Origin: Microbacterium allomyrinae
GTDB lineage: Bacteria; Actinomycetota; Actinomycetes; Actinomycetales; Microbacteriaceae
DNA: 64,000 nucleotides
Assembly (NCBI RefSeq): GCF_020682705.1
Contig: NZ_JAGTTN010000003.1
Coordinates: 434,001 to 498,000 of the forward strand
Direction of reading: 5' to 3'
A program made the position numbers and the translations under genes. The notes beneath the pieces are model-generated. The model had not been told where the DNA came from, ran no database searches, and worked only from the letters and a program-made list of their open reading frames with translations. Below are positions 1 to 8,707 of the stretch, in pieces. Each line of letters opens with the position of its first letter. The first letter of the stretch is position 1.

Positions 1-417
1 CGCGGCGCCGAGCGCGCCGGCGGACACGACCCAGTCGAGTGCGAAGAAGTAGCCGTTGATGCCCCAGCCGTTCGTCGCCTCCTCGACCAGGCCTCCGATG
101 GCGAAGACCGCGGCGAGCAGCACGGCGCACATCGCCGCGGCGAGCATCGTGCCGAAGAAGAACTCCCGACGGGTGACGCTCATCGCCTGCGAGAACGGGA
201 AGGTCAGCGTGAGGGAGGAGATCCCCACGAACAACAGCACCCACAGCGGCGCCTGCGAGCCGCCGCCGTAGAACGGACCGGGCAGTCCCGAGGAGTGGAG
301 GATCGCGTAGATCGCGATCGACATGGCGAACGACGCGCCGAGCACGATCAGCGGCACCCAGACGAATGTCTGCTTGTTGATCAGCTGCATGCGCACGACG
401 TTGACGGTGCGGTTCAT
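1..417 (-). CDS. ABC transporter permease, N-terminal part (runs off left edge)
   Basis: About 139 codons are visible; the rest lies beyond the left edge. The protein opens MNRTVNVVRM and has hydrophobic stretches near residues 17-37, 55-75, 88-110 and 125 onward, as in ABC-2 type exporter permeases. The ATG overlaps the stop of the upstream ATPase gene in an ATGA, so the two are translationally coupled. With the ATPase and the GntR-type regulator it forms a YtrA/YtrB-like exporter operon, usually linked to envelope stress or peptide resistance. The cargo cannot be told from sequence. Confidence 0.8.
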   Translation of the reverse strand, partial: MNRTVNVVRMQLINKQTFVWVPLIVLGASFAMSIAIYAILHSSGLPGPFYGGGSQAPLWVLLFVGISSLTLTFPFSQAMSVTRREFFFGTMLAAAMCAVLLAAVFAIGGLVEEATNGWGINGYFFALDWVVSAGALGAA

Positions 418-1346
418 CGCATTGCTCCTTCATCGGCTGCGTCGGTTTCGCGGATCTCCGCCGCGTGCTGGGTGGTGCGCACGATGAGCTGCTGCAGCGA
501 CACCGGCGCGACGTCGAGACCGGTGGCGGCGAGGCGCTCGCGGTCGGCGAGGCTGAGGGCGCCGAGAACGGTGACGGATGCCACGTTCCCGAGGCTTTCG
601 CGGTGGATCACCTGGCGCCCGGCGACGAAGGCGTCGACGGCGGAGGCGTCGCCGACGATGTTCGCGGCACGGTCGCGGACGGCATCGGTCGCCTCGTCCA
701 TCACGATGCGGCCGCGGTCGATCACGAGCACCCGCTCGATGAGGTTCGAGACCTCGTCGATCAGGTGGCTGGAGAGGATGACGGTGCGGGGGTGCTCGGT
801 GTAGTCCTCGAGCAGCCGGTCGTAGAAGATCTGCCGGGCGACGGCGTCGAGGCCGAGGTACGGCTCGTCGAAGAACGTGATCTCGGCGCGGGCGGCGAGG
901 CCGATGATGACGCCGACGGCCGAGAGCTGGCCCCGCGAGAGCTTCTTGATGCGGGTCTTCGTCGGCAGCTGGAAGTCCTCGATCAGCCGCTGAGCGAGAT
1001 CCTCGTCCCAGTTCGGGAAGAACAGCCGCGCCGTGGCGAACGCGTGCCGGGGGAGGGCGTCGTCGGGGTACTTCTGACTCTCTCGCACGAAGCACATCCG
1101 TGAGAGCACCCTGGCGTTCTCGTACCGGTCCATGCCGAACACGCGCACGTCGCCCTGGGTGGCGAAGTTCTGCGCCGTGAGGATCGACATGATGGTGGTC
1201 TTGCCGGCGCCGTTGCGTCCGAGCAGGCCGTAGATCGTGTCCTTCTCGATGGTGAAGCTCACGTCGTCGACCGCGAGGGTGTCGCGGTAGCGCTTGGTGA
1301 GGCTCTTCACCTCGATGACGGGGGTCGCGGTGGGCGAGTCGGTCAT
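414..1346 (-). CDS. ABC transporter ATP-binding protein (YtrB-like)
   Basis: A 310-residue ATPase that should energise the neighbouring membrane permease. Walker A GRNGAGKTT lies at residues 43-51. The ABC signature is LSRGQ at 136-140, so the usual second Gly is Arg. Walker B ITFFDEP is at 156-162. The C-terminal 80 residues lack a recognisable domain. It overlaps the permease by 4 nt downstream and the regulator by 4 nt upstream, so the three genes are one coupled operon. The ATPase role is certain by motif; export as direction is inferred from the GntR-ABC arrangement. Confidence 0.9.
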   Translation of the reverse strand: MTDSPTATPVIEVKSLTKRYRDTLAVDDVSFTIEKDTIYGLLGRNGAGKTTIMSILTAQNFATQGDVRVFGMDRYENARVLSRMCFVRESQKYPDDALPRHAFATARLFFPNWDEDLAQRLIEDFQLPTKTRIKKLSRGQLSAVGVIIGLAARAEITFFDEPYLGLDAVARQIFYDRLLEDYTEHPRTVILSSHLIDEVSNLIERVLVIDRGRIVMDEATDAVRDRAANIVGDASAVDAFVAGRQVIHRESLGNVASVTVLGALSLADRERLAATGLDVAPVSLQQLIVRTTQHAAEIRETDAADEGAMR

Positions 1347-1735
1347 CGTGCGTTCCCTTCCGTGGTGGTGGCGAGCTGCGCCGTGGCGCGGTCGCGGATG
1401 AGCAGGGCGAGATCGTCGGCGTCGAGTCCGAGCTTTCGCGCCTCGACTAGCAGGGGGTCGACGAAGCGGTCGGCGAACGCCGTGCGGCGCTCGCCGAGGA
1501 GCAGGTCGCGCGCACCGGGGGAGACGAACATCCCGATGCCGCGTCGTTTGTAGAGGACGCCCTTGTCGGCGAGCATCGCGACTCCCTTCGCAGCGGTGGC
1601 GGGGTTGATTCGGTAGAAGGCCGCGAGCTCGTTCGTCGACGGTGCCTGCGCCTCTTCGGCGAGGGATCCGTCGATGATCGAGTCCTCCACGCTCTCGGCG
1701 ATCTGGAGGAACAGCGCCCTGCCTTCTTCGATCAC
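1343..1735 (-). CDS. GntR-family regulator, YtrA subfamily
   Basis: A 130-residue protein with a winged helix-turn-helix over about residues 8-75 (APSTNELAAFYRINPATAAK forms the recognition region) and only a short C-terminal helical tail. This is typical of the YtrA subfamily, which regulates an adjacent ABC exporter. The start is GTG at 1735, preceded by AGGAG at 7 nt; an overlapping ATG at 1737 is out of frame. A perfect inverted repeat lies about 22 bp upstream and is the likely autoregulatory operator. The gene overlaps the ATPase gene by 4 nt. Confidence 0.88.
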   Translation of the reverse strand: MIEEGRALFLQIAESVEDSIIDGSLAEEAQAPSTNELAAFYRINPATAAKGVAMLADKGVLYKRRGIGMFVSPGARDLLLGERRTAFADRFVDPLLVEARKLGLDADDLALLIRDRATAQLATTTEGNAR

Positions 1736-1757
1736 ATCCGCTCCTCTTGGTTGGTTA

Positions 1758-1775
1758 GTTACTTGACTAAGTAAC
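1758..1775. promoter_or_regulatory. Inverted-repeat operator for the GntR regulator
   Basis: GTTACTTGACTAAGTAAC has perfect 7-bp arms around GACT. It sits just upstream of the ribosome-binding site of the GntR-type gene, in an AT-richer patch than its surroundings. GntR proteins of this class bind GT(N)nAC palindromes, so autoregulation is the simplest reading. Confidence 0.7.
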
Positions 1776-1892
1776 CATAGAACGCGACCCGTGTCAACGG
1801 GTTCCGCGGGTGGGTCCGGCCCCTCGCCGCGGAGATCGTGTTATCGCGGGCGCGGGTTAACGACCCGATCGCATCCTGTCGAATTTGCGACC

Positions 1893-1978
1893 CATGCGAG
1901 CGCATGAAACGTTGGGGGAGGTCCTTCGTGGACCAACCGACCAGTCCGCGGTCGCCGGTGACATCCGGGGGGATGTCA
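1893..1978. promoter_or_regulatory. Inverted repeats in the proV leader
   Basis: The 343 bp between the GntR operator and proV hold no convincing gene. They contain three inverted repeats: CATGCG-AG-CGCATG (1893-1906), GGTCC-TTCGT-GGACC (1920-1934) and TGACATCC-GGGG-GGATGTCA (1959-1978). They could be operators or an RNA leader for the osmoprotectant operon. I do not recognise a known riboswitch. Confidence 0.35.
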
Positions 1979-2118
1979 GACCGGCGAACGTATGGTCGGC
2001 GGCCTTGCGCGGATCCGACATCCGCCGCCGAGCTCATCCGCCGGGAACGGCGGGAGGGAGTGGCCGCCACCCGGGCGTGACCGATGCAGCCCCCTGCACC
2101 GGGCTGCCGAGGTACACC

Positions 2119-3525
2119 GTGACAATTCCGCCTGCCATCGAGGCGAAGAACCTGTTCAAAGTCTTCGGACGCAATCCCCGAGACGCCGTGCGGCGCCTGC
2201 GCGCCGGCCAGACGCGTGCACAGGTGTCGGATGCCGGCACCGCCGCGGTGATCGACGCGAGCTTCACCGTCCAGCCCGGCGAGATCTTCGTCATCATGGG
2301 CCTGTCCGGATCGGGCAAGTCCACCGTCATCCGCATGCTCAACGGACTCCTCCCGCCGACCGCCGGCGAGGTGCTCGTCCAGGGGCAGAGCGTCACGCGA
2401 GCCTCGGCGAAGGCTCTGCGCGGCATCCGACAGCGCTCGCTGTCGATGGTGTTCCAGCACTTCGCGCTGCTGCCGCATCGCACCGTGCTCGACAATGCCG
2501 CATACGCGCTCGAGATCCAGGGCGTCGCCCGCGACGAGCGACGGGAGCGCGCCCGCGAGATCCTCGCCAAGGTGGGCCTCGGCGACCGTGCCGACGCGAT
2601 GCCCGATGAGCTGTCGGGAGGCATGCGCCAGCGCGTGGGACTAGCCCGCGCCCTCACGGCGGGCACCGACATCCTGCTGATGGACGAGGCCTTCTCGGCG
2701 CTCGATCCGCTCATCCGCCGCGAGATGCAGGAACAGCTCGTCGAGCTGCAGCGCGAACTCGGCCGCACGATCGTGTTCATCACGCACGACCTCAACGAGG
2801 CGATGTTCCTCGGCGACCGCATCGCGGTGATGCGCGACGGACGCATCGTGCAGACCGGCACGCCGGAAGAGATCCTCACCGACCCGGCCAACGACTACGT
2901 CGCTCAGTTCGTGCAGGATGTCGACCGCGCACGCGTGCTCACCGCGGCGTCGGTGATGGAGCCGGCTGTCGCGACCATCACGATCACCGCCGGCGTCCGA
3001 GGTGCGCTCCGCGTGATGCGCGATCTGCAGGCCGGTGCCGTCGCGGTGCTCGAAGGCCGCACGCTCGTGGGCATGGTCACCGATCGTGCCGTGATCCGCG
3101 CCGTGAAGAACGGCATCACCGACCTGCGCGCGATCGTGCAGCCGGCGCAGACCGTCGTGCACCCCGACGACCCGCTCACCGACGTCGTGGAGCGCTCGGT
3201 CGAGAGCCCGCTGCCCGTCGTCGTCGTGGATGAGCGCCAGCGGCTGGTGGGAGTGATCCCCCGCGTGACGCTGCTGGCAGCGCTCGGCAACGTGCCCACC
3301 ACGACCCGCGAGAACCCCGTCATCGAGTCGACCGCGACGGTCGCCCCCGGCGTCATCGCCGAGACGCTCGAGGCCGTCGTGCACGGCGCGACCGGAATGA
3401 TCGGTGCGACTGGAACGATCGCGACCGTCGGGCGGGATGCCGCGCCCTTCGATCCGCGGACGAAGGACGCCTCCGACACCGAGACCGCACCCCGGAGCAC
3501 GGCGACGATCGGAGGCCGCGCATGA
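2119..3525 (+). CDS. proV: Glycine betaine/proline ABC transporter ATP-binding protein with CBS domains
   Basis: ATPase of a ProU/OpuA-type osmoprotectant importer, 468 residues from GTG 2119 (CGAGG sits 6 nt upstream). Walker A GLSGSGKST is at 61-69, signature LSGGM at 165-169 and Walker B ILLMDE at 185-190. A CBS pair follows over about 290-420 and in OpuA-type ATPases senses ionic strength. The stretch after about residue 420 is Ala/Thr-rich. The frame is open for 78 codons upstream, but that part reads as leader with palindromes rather than protein. The gene overlaps proW by an ATGA. Confidence 0.9.
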   Translation: MTIPPAIEAKNLFKVFGRNPRDAVRRLRAGQTRAQVSDAGTAAVIDASFTVQPGEIFVIMGLSGSGKSTVIRMLNGLLPPTAGEVLVQGQSVTRASAKALRGIRQRSLSMVFQHFALLPHRTVLDNAAYALEIQGVARDERRERAREILAKVGLGDRADAMPDELSGGMRQRVGLARALTAGTDILLMDEAFSALDPLIRREMQEQLVELQRELGRTIVFITHDLNEAMFLGDRIAVMRDGRIVQTGTPEEILTDPANDYVAQFVQDVDRARVLTAASVMEPAVATITITAGVRGALRVMRDLQAGAVAVLEGRTLVGMVTDRAVIRAVKNGITDLRAIVQPAQTVVHPDDPLTDVVERSVESPLPVVVVDERQRLVGVIPRVTLLAALGNVPTTTRENPVIESTATVAPGVIAETLEAVVHGATGMIGATGTIATVGRDAAPFDPRTKDASDTETAPRSTATIGGRA

Positions 3526-4436
3526 ACGACCTGTTCCGCATTCCCCTCGGCGCCGTCGTCGAATCCATCGTCGAGTTCGTGATCGACGTGTTCGGCTGGC
3601 TGTTCGACGCCATCAGCACCGCGATCCGCGGCGCCTTCGACGGCCTCGACTGGCTGCTCACCGCGCCGCCCTTCTGGGCGGTCATCATCGTGTTCGCCGC
3701 CCTCGCCTGGTGGGCGAAGGGGGCCTGGCTCGCTGTCGGCACCGCCGTGGGACTTCTCGTCATCGTCGGCGTCGACCAGTGGGCGAACGCGATGGACACG
3801 CTGGCCCTCGTCCTGGTTGCGGCCGTCATCGCCATCGCGATCAGCGTGCCGCTCGGCATCTGGGCCGCGCGCAACGACCGCGTCTCGGCGGTCCTGCGGC
3901 CGGTGCTCGACTTCCTGCAGACGATGCCGGCATTCGTGTACCTGATCCCGGCACTGATCGTCTTCAGCGTCGGCCCGGTCCCGGGCATCGTCTCGACCAT
4001 CGTGTTCGCGCTCGCACCCGGGGTTCGGCTGACCGAGCTCGGCATCCGCAGCGTCGATGCCGAGGTGGTCGAAGCCGGTCACGCGTTCGGCGCGACGCCC
4101 GGCCGCATCCTCCGCCAGATCCAGCTGCCGCTCGCGATGCCCAGCATCATGGCAGGCGTCAACCAGGTGATCATGCTGAGCCTGTCGATGGTCGTCATCG
4201 CCGGCCTCGTCGGCGCGGGCGGTCTCGGCGGCGCCGTGGTGCAGAGCCTGCAGCGCATCGACATCGCACTCGGAGCCGAAGCGGGCGTGTCCGTGGTGAT
4301 CCTCGCGATCATCCTCGACCGGCTCACGTCGGCCCTCGCCACGCGGTCCGCCGACGGCGGTGCCCGTGCCCGGATCGCCCGCGCCACCACCCGCACGACC
4401 GAACACCGCAGCACCGCACCGGTCGCGGCGGTCTGA
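3522..4436 (+). CDS. proW: Glycine betaine/proline ABC transporter permease
   Basis: A 304-residue inner-membrane permease with several hydrophobic segments from about residue 45 on and the binding-protein-dependent permease loop (EAGHAFGATPGRILRQIQLP) that docks on ProV. The N-terminal 40 residues resemble the amphipathic tail of ProW proteins. The start ATG overlaps the proV stop. A gap of about 150 bp separates it from proX, with no obvious terminator. The C-terminal 35 residues are Arg/Thr-rich and cytoplasmic. Confidence 0.92.
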   Translation: MNDLFRIPLGAVVESIVEFVIDVFGWLFDAISTAIRGAFDGLDWLLTAPPFWAVIIVFAALAWWAKGAWLAVGTAVGLLVIVGVDQWANAMDTLALVLVAAVIAIAISVPLGIWAARNDRVSAVLRPVLDFLQTMPAFVYLIPALIVFSVGPVPGIVSTIVFALAPGVRLTELGIRSVDAEVVEAGHAFGATPGRILRQIQLPLAMPSIMAGVNQVIMLSLSMVVIAGLVGAGGLGGAVVQSLQRIDIALGAEAGVSVVILAIILDRLTSALATRSADGGARARIARATTRTTEHRSTAPVAAV

Positions 4437-4588
4437 TCCCCTGCGGATGCCGGAGCCGCCCACTTCGAGGCCGCGGCCCCGGCATCCTCCACCCTCCTCG
4501 CGAGCCCATCACTCGCAGGCGGCGCGTCGAACGGCGTGCCGTGACCGACCCAACCGCGCACAGCACGCGGAAAGAGAGGACGCACGAG

Positions 4589-5482
4589 ATGACCAAGAAG
4601 AAGAAACTGCTCACATCCCTCGCGGTCACCGGTGTCGCGGCGCTCGCCCTGACCGGCTGCGCCGGCGGAGCCGAGGCCGGCGGCGACGGCTCGACCGACC
4701 GACCGATCACGATCGCCGTCTTCAACGGCTGGGACGAGGGCATCGCCGCGTCGGAGCTGTGGAAGGCCGTGCTCGAAGAGCAGGGCTACGAGGTCGAGCT
4801 CGAATACGCCGACCCGGCGGCCGTGTACACCGGGCTGTCGCGCGGCGACTACGACCTGACCCTCGACACCTGGCTGCCGATCACCCACGCCCAGTACCTG
4901 GAGCGCTTCGGCGACGACCTCGTCGACCTCGGTGCGTGGAACGACGAGGCGAAGCTCACGATCGCCGTGAACGAGGATGCCCCGATCGACTCGCTCAGCG
5001 AGCTGGCCGAGAACGCGGATCTGTTCGACGACACGCTGGTCGGCATCGAGGCGGGCTCCGGCCTCGTCACCGTCACCCAGGACGACGTGATCCCCGGCTA
5101 CGGCCTGGAGGACATGGACTTCGTCGTCTCGTCGACGCCCGCGATGCTCACCGAGCTCAAGTCCAAGACGGATGCCGGTGAGAACGTCGCCGTGACGCTC
5201 TGGCGCCCGCACTGGGCGTACAACGCGTTCCCTCTCAAGGACCTCGAAGACCCCGAGGGTCTGCTGGGCGACGCCGAGAGCATCCACGGCACCTCGTCGG
5301 AGCAGTTCGAGCAGGACTTCCCCGAGGTGTTCGCATGGCTCTCGGCGTTCGAGATGGACAACGACAAGCTCTACTCGCTCGAGGACGCGATGTTCGGCGA
5401 GTACGACGGCGACGACTTCGGGCCCGTCGTGGCCGACTGGATCGCCGCCAACCAGGAGTGGGTCGACGCTCTGACCTCCTGA
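4589..5482 (+). CDS. proX: Glycine betaine/proline-binding lipoprotein
   Basis: A 297-residue substrate-binding protein of the OpuAC family that delivers betaine or proline-type solutes to ProVW. It has a Lys-rich signal peptide and a lipobox LTGC with Cys24, followed by an acidic linker. Motifs such as NGWDEG, DTWLPITHAQY and LWRPHWAYN match the aromatic-lined pocket of glycine betaine-binding proteins. The start is ATG 4589 with GAGAGGA upstream; the open frame continues far upstream as a shadow. It is the third gene of the importer operon. Confidence 0.92.
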   Translation: MTKKKKLLTSLAVTGVAALALTGCAGGAEAGGDGSTDRPITIAVFNGWDEGIAASELWKAVLEEQGYEVELEYADPAAVYTGLSRGDYDLTLDTWLPITHAQYLERFGDDLVDLGAWNDEAKLTIAVNEDAPIDSLSELAENADLFDDTLVGIEAGSGLVTVTQDDVIPGYGLEDMDFVVSSTPAMLTELKSKTDAGENVAVTLWRPHWAYNAFPLKDLEDPEGLLGDAESIHGTSSEQFEQDFPEVFAWLSAFEMDNDKLYSLEDAMFGEYDGDDFGPVVADWIAANQEWVDALTS

Positions 5483-5499
5483 TCCTGCGCCGCGCAGGA
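5483..5499. terminator. Possible hairpin after proX
   Basis: TCCTGCGC-C-GCGCAGGA directly follows the proX stop. The arms are perfect and GC-rich, but there is no T run, so this is a weak terminator or mRNA 3' stabiliser at best. Confidence 0.4.
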
Positions 5500-5525
5500 C
5501 GTGCGCCGCCGCATCCGCCCGGGAA

Positions 5526-5531
5526 TAGGGT
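5526..5531 (+). promoter_or_regulatory. Leaderless -10 box (TAGGGT) for patatin gene
   Basis: TAGGGT ends 6 nt before ATG 5538. This supports transcription starting at the start codon and rules against the in-frame GTG at 5532. Confidence 0.5.
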
Positions 5532-5537
5532 GTGGGC

Positions 5538-6491
5538 ATGACGGTGGCGTTCGTCCTGGGCGGAGGCGGTGTGCGTGGAGCCGTCGAGATCGGCATGGTG
5601 CGGGCGCTGCTCGAGTCCGGCATCCGTCCCGATGTCGTGACGGGCACCTCGATCGGCGCCATCAACGGCGCGCTGGTCGCGAGCGACCCGACCCCCGCCG
5701 TCGTCGAGCGCCTCATGGACGCATGGACCTCGCCCGAGGCCAACGCCGTCTACGGTGACTCGCTGTTCGCGCAGTTCACACGCCTGGTCAAGACCAAGAC
5801 CCACCTCAACTCACCGCGTCCCCTGCGCAGCCTGCTCGAGCGCGCGCTCGGCGCCGACACGCGGTTCGAAGACCTGCCGGTGCGGCTGCGCGTCGTCGCG
5901 GCGTGCATCGAACGCGCGGCCGAGCACGTCTTCGAGTCGGGTCCGCTCATCGACGCGATCCTCGCCTCGGCGTCGGTTCCCGGCCTCCTTCCGCCCACGC
6001 GTATCGGCGACGAGCACTTCATCGACGGCGGCATCGTCAACTCCATCCCGATCGAGCAGGCGGTGGATGCCGGGGCCGACACCGTCTTCGTCCTCCAGGT
6101 CGGGCGGGTCGAGATGCCGCTGGTCGCTCCGCGGTCGGCGGTCGACACGGCGCGCGTGGCGTTCGAGGTGGCGCGACGGCACCGGTTCGCGCGCGATCTC
6201 CAGACCCTTCCCGAAGGCGTCGTGCTGCATGTGCTGCCCAGTGGCGGATCGCTCGACGGTGACGACTCGCTGCTGTCGTACCGCCGCATGGACACAGTCC
6301 GGCGGCGCATCGACGCGGCATACGAGGCGAGCCGCGACTTCCTCGACCGGCTCCCGTCGGTCGCGCTCGAGCCGACCCCGGATGGCGAGGTGCCGGTCGA
6401 AGGGACGCCGGGCGGTCGGCCTGGGGTCGCCGCGCCCACCGATGCCGCCGGTTCCGCGGCCCCCGCGGATCGCTCCCACGGGGGCGCCTGA
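5538..6491 (+). CDS. Patatin-like phospholipase
   Basis: A serine lipid acyl hydrolase of 317 residues. The oxyanion-hole motif GGGGVRG is at 8-14, the nucleophile elbow GTSIG at 36-40 (Ser38), and the Asp of the Ser-Asp dyad is Asp163 in FIDGG. The last 50 residues are Pro/Ala-rich and probably disordered. There is no signal peptide, so it likely acts in the cytosol or at the membrane face. Its TGA overlaps the next ATG by one base (TGATG), coupling it to an acyltransferase. The pair may deacylate and reacylate phospholipids; substrate is not shown. Confidence 0.88.
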   Translation: MTVAFVLGGGGVRGAVEIGMVRALLESGIRPDVVTGTSIGAINGALVASDPTPAVVERLMDAWTSPEANAVYGDSLFAQFTRLVKTKTHLNSPRPLRSLLERALGADTRFEDLPVRLRVVAACIERAAEHVFESGPLIDAILASASVPGLLPPTRIGDEHFIDGGIVNSIPIEQAVDAGADTVFVLQVGRVEMPLVAPRSAVDTARVAFEVARRHRFARDLQTLPEGVVLHVLPSGGSLDGDDSLLSYRRMDTVRRRIDAAYEASRDFLDRLPSVALEPTPDGEVPVEGTPGGRPGVAAPTDAAGSAAPADRSHGGA

Positions 6492-7561
6492 TGTGGCTGC
6501 CGCCGACGTGGCTGCGGCGCATCCTGCTCGCGCCGCTCATGATCGCCGCCGCGCTGGTGATGCTCGCCCTCACACCCCTGTGGCTGCTGATCGCGCTCGC
6601 GCTGACATCGCTGGTGCCCGGGCGCTTCCGGCTGCCGCGGGTGCTGTGGCTCGTGACGGTGTACCTGCTGTGGGATGCCGCGCTCGTGATCGCGATGTTC
6701 GCCCTGTGGATCGCCTCCGGCTTCGGATACGCGATCCGGCGTCCCGGGTTCGTCGAGGCGCACTATCGGCTGGGCGCGCGGGCGATGCGGTTGCTGTTCC
6801 GGGTGTTCGGCAGCGTGCTGCGCCTCACGATCACGACAACGGGCTCGGACGCCCCGGATGCCGCTGCGTCACGCGCGGCGTTCGACGAGGTCTTCGCGCC
6901 CGGCGTCCCGCTGGTGGTCGCGAGTCGCCACGGCGGCCCCGGAGACTCGTTCATCCTCATCCACACGCTGCTCAATGAGGTCGGACGCCGGCCGCGGATC
7001 GTGCTCAAGTACACCCTGCAGTGGGACCCGGCCATCGACATCCTGCTGCACCGGATCCCGTCCCGTTTCATCGTGCCGTCGGGCTTCGGACCGAAGCGGG
7101 TGGGAGGCGGGGTACCGGTCGAGCACGCGCTCGCGGAGCTCGCCACGGGACTCGGACCCGATGACGCCTTCGTGATCTTCCCGGAGGGCGGCAACGTCAC
7201 CCCCTCCCGGCGGCAGTCGCGCATCCGGCGCCTGCGCGAGTCGGGACGCGAGGCGATGGCTGAGCGTGCAGAGGCGCTGCGACACGTGATGGCACCGCAG
7301 CCCGGCGGCATGCACGCGGCGCTGGACGCGGCTCCCGACGCCGACGTCGTGTTCATCGCGCACACGGGCCTCGACGGGCTCGTCACGCTGCGCGACATCT
7401 GGCGGGAGCTGCCGATGGACAAGGGCATCACGATGCGGGCCTGGCGCGTGCCGCGCGCAGACATCCCCGACGACCTCGATGCCCGCGCGACGTGGCTGTT
7501 CGACTGGTTCGCGCGCATCGACTCCTGGATCGACGTGCGCGGCCGGGCCGCCGCCGGCTGA
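6491..7561 (+). CDS. Membrane acyltransferase (PlsC/LPLAT-like)
   Basis: A 356-residue protein with two hydrophobic stretches at about 11-42 and 51-78, then an acyltransferase fold. The HX4D catalytic motif reads HGGPGD (His147-Asp152) and the substrate motif is FPEGG at 230-234, in place of the usual FPEGTR. The family transfers acyl chains to lysophospholipids or glycolipids at the membrane. The Gly-rich variant motifs place it outside the core PlsC enzymes, so its acceptor is uncertain. It is coupled to the patatin gene. Confidence 0.82.
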   Translation: MWLPPTWLRRILLAPLMIAAALVMLALTPLWLLIALALTSLVPGRFRLPRVLWLVTVYLLWDAALVIAMFALWIASGFGYAIRRPGFVEAHYRLGARAMRLLFRVFGSVLRLTITTTGSDAPDAAASRAAFDEVFAPGVPLVVASRHGGPGDSFILIHTLLNEVGRRPRIVLKYTLQWDPAIDILLHRIPSRFIVPSGFGPKRVGGGVPVEHALAELATGLGPDDAFVIFPEGGNVTPSRRQSRIRRLRESGREAMAERAEALRHVMAPQPGGMHAALDAAPDADVVFIAHTGLDGLVTLRDIWRELPMDKGITMRAWRVPRADIPDDLDARATWLFDWFARIDSWIDVRGRAAAG

Positions 7562-7638
7562 CAGGCCGAGACGCGGGGTCCCCGCCGCCGCAACGGATTC
7601 CCGCCGCGAGAGCACGGGGACTGCGCGAGCGAACCGAC

Positions 7639-8667
7639 TCAGTGGTGGGGCTTGGGGTGCACCACGCGACCGGGGGCGGTGTCGCCGGTGCCGCGCGCGG
7701 GCACGGGCCACGTCGCATTCTTGGGAGGCGGGGGCGGAGTCGTTCCGGGATGCTGCGGTGCGGCGGGCATCGTGAGGGGATCCGCGGGCGCCGAATCTGC
7801 GGGTGCAGATGCCGCAGGCGGCGTCGGATTCACGGATGCCGAGGGTGCCGTCCCCGATCCGGACGCAGGCGGGCCGGGCGTGATCTCCAGCATCACCTTG
7901 TTCTCGAGCACCTCGATCGCCTCGTCGGAGATCGAGATGAGCCCGTCGAGCTCTTCGCGCACTCGGCGGTAGGCGAGCTGGCGCTCGGCCGGCGTCGCGG
8001 CCTGGTCGATCGCGACGGTCAGCAGCTGCTTCGCGGTGTCGAGGCGCTTGCGCTCGCCCTCGGTGAAGCTCGAGTCCTTGAGGCGCCGCGCGTCGCGCTC
8101 GGCGACGTCGAACGCCACCTCGAAGTCGGCGACCGCATTGCGGTACTCGGTCAGCTGATCCTTCGAGAGGCGGGCCTTGGCCGACGCCGGGCGCAGGCCG
8201 TCGGCGATCCGCTTCGCCTTGAGGAAGCCCGCGGTGAGGGGCTGACGGCCATCGCTCATCGCGGGGAACGCGATGATCTTCGCAACATCGAGCTCGTACT
8301 CGAGCCAGCGCGCGGTGACGGCGTCATGGGCGGCGAAGAGGCGCTCGAGCTGCGACACACGCTGCGAGGCCGAGTTCGTCGTCGATCCGGCCATGCCCGT
8401 AGCGACGGCATCCGTCACTCCCTGCGAAAGGGAGGGCGTCGTGGGCAGAGGCCCGGTCATGGGAGGGAGCGATGCCGCCGGCACCGCCTTGCCGCGGGCA
8501 GCCGCCTGTGCGGCCTTGAGCTCGGCCTTGGCGTGCATGATCTCGATGCGCCGCTTGTGGCGGCCGCGGGCGTTGCGCTCCCAGGCGCTGCCCAGCGCCC
8601 CCATCACGCCGATGAGGGGGAAGGCGAGCCACCAGTAGTTGCCGATGAACTCGAAGATCGGCTGCAC
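7639..8667 (-). CDS. Uncharacterised membrane-anchored protein, paralogue A
   Basis: A 342-residue protein of unknown function. One hydrophobic segment lies at about 8-28, then a basic patch, then a charged and probably coiled-coil helix at about 40-60. A conserved helical block at 112-195 reads HDAVTARWLEYELDV and FPAMSDGR. The C-terminal 75 residues are Pro/Ala-rich with PPPPP. The conserved block recurs at 135-215 of the next gene upstream, so the two are tandem duplicates. The start is GTG 8667, 6 nt after a TACGAT box, indicating a leaderless mRNA. A single-span anchor with a large soluble domain suggests a scaffold, but no function is assigned. Confidence 0.75.
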   Translation of the reverse strand: MQPIFEFIGNYWWLAFPLIGVMGALGSAWERNARGRHKRRIEIMHAKAELKAAQAAARGKAVPAASLPPMTGPLPTTPSLSQGVTDAVATGMAGSTTNSASQRVSQLERLFAAHDAVTARWLEYELDVAKIIAFPAMSDGRQPLTAGFLKAKRIADGLRPASAKARLSKDQLTEYRNAVADFEVAFDVAERDARRLKDSSFTEGERKRLDTAKQLLTVAIDQAATPAERQLAYRRVREELDGLISISDEAIEVLENKVMLEITPGPPASGSGTAPSASVNPTPPAASAPADSAPADPLTMPAAPQHPGTTPPPPPKNATWPVPARGTGDTAPGRVVHPKPHH

Positions 8668-8673
8668 CCTGCC

Positions 8674-8679
8674 ATCGTA
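8674..8679 (-). promoter_or_regulatory. Leaderless -10 box (TACGAT), paralogue A
   Basis: TACGAT on the minus strand lies 6 nt before GTG 8667, so the mRNA probably begins at the start codon. Confidence 0.5.
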
Positions 8680-8707
8680 ACGGTGGTGCGGCGGGCGTGC
8701 GCGGGGC

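Noticed and set aside
5532..5537. GTG 5532 as the patatin start
   Set aside because: It lies between the -10 box and ATG 5538; the family motif and leaderless spacing fit the ATG.
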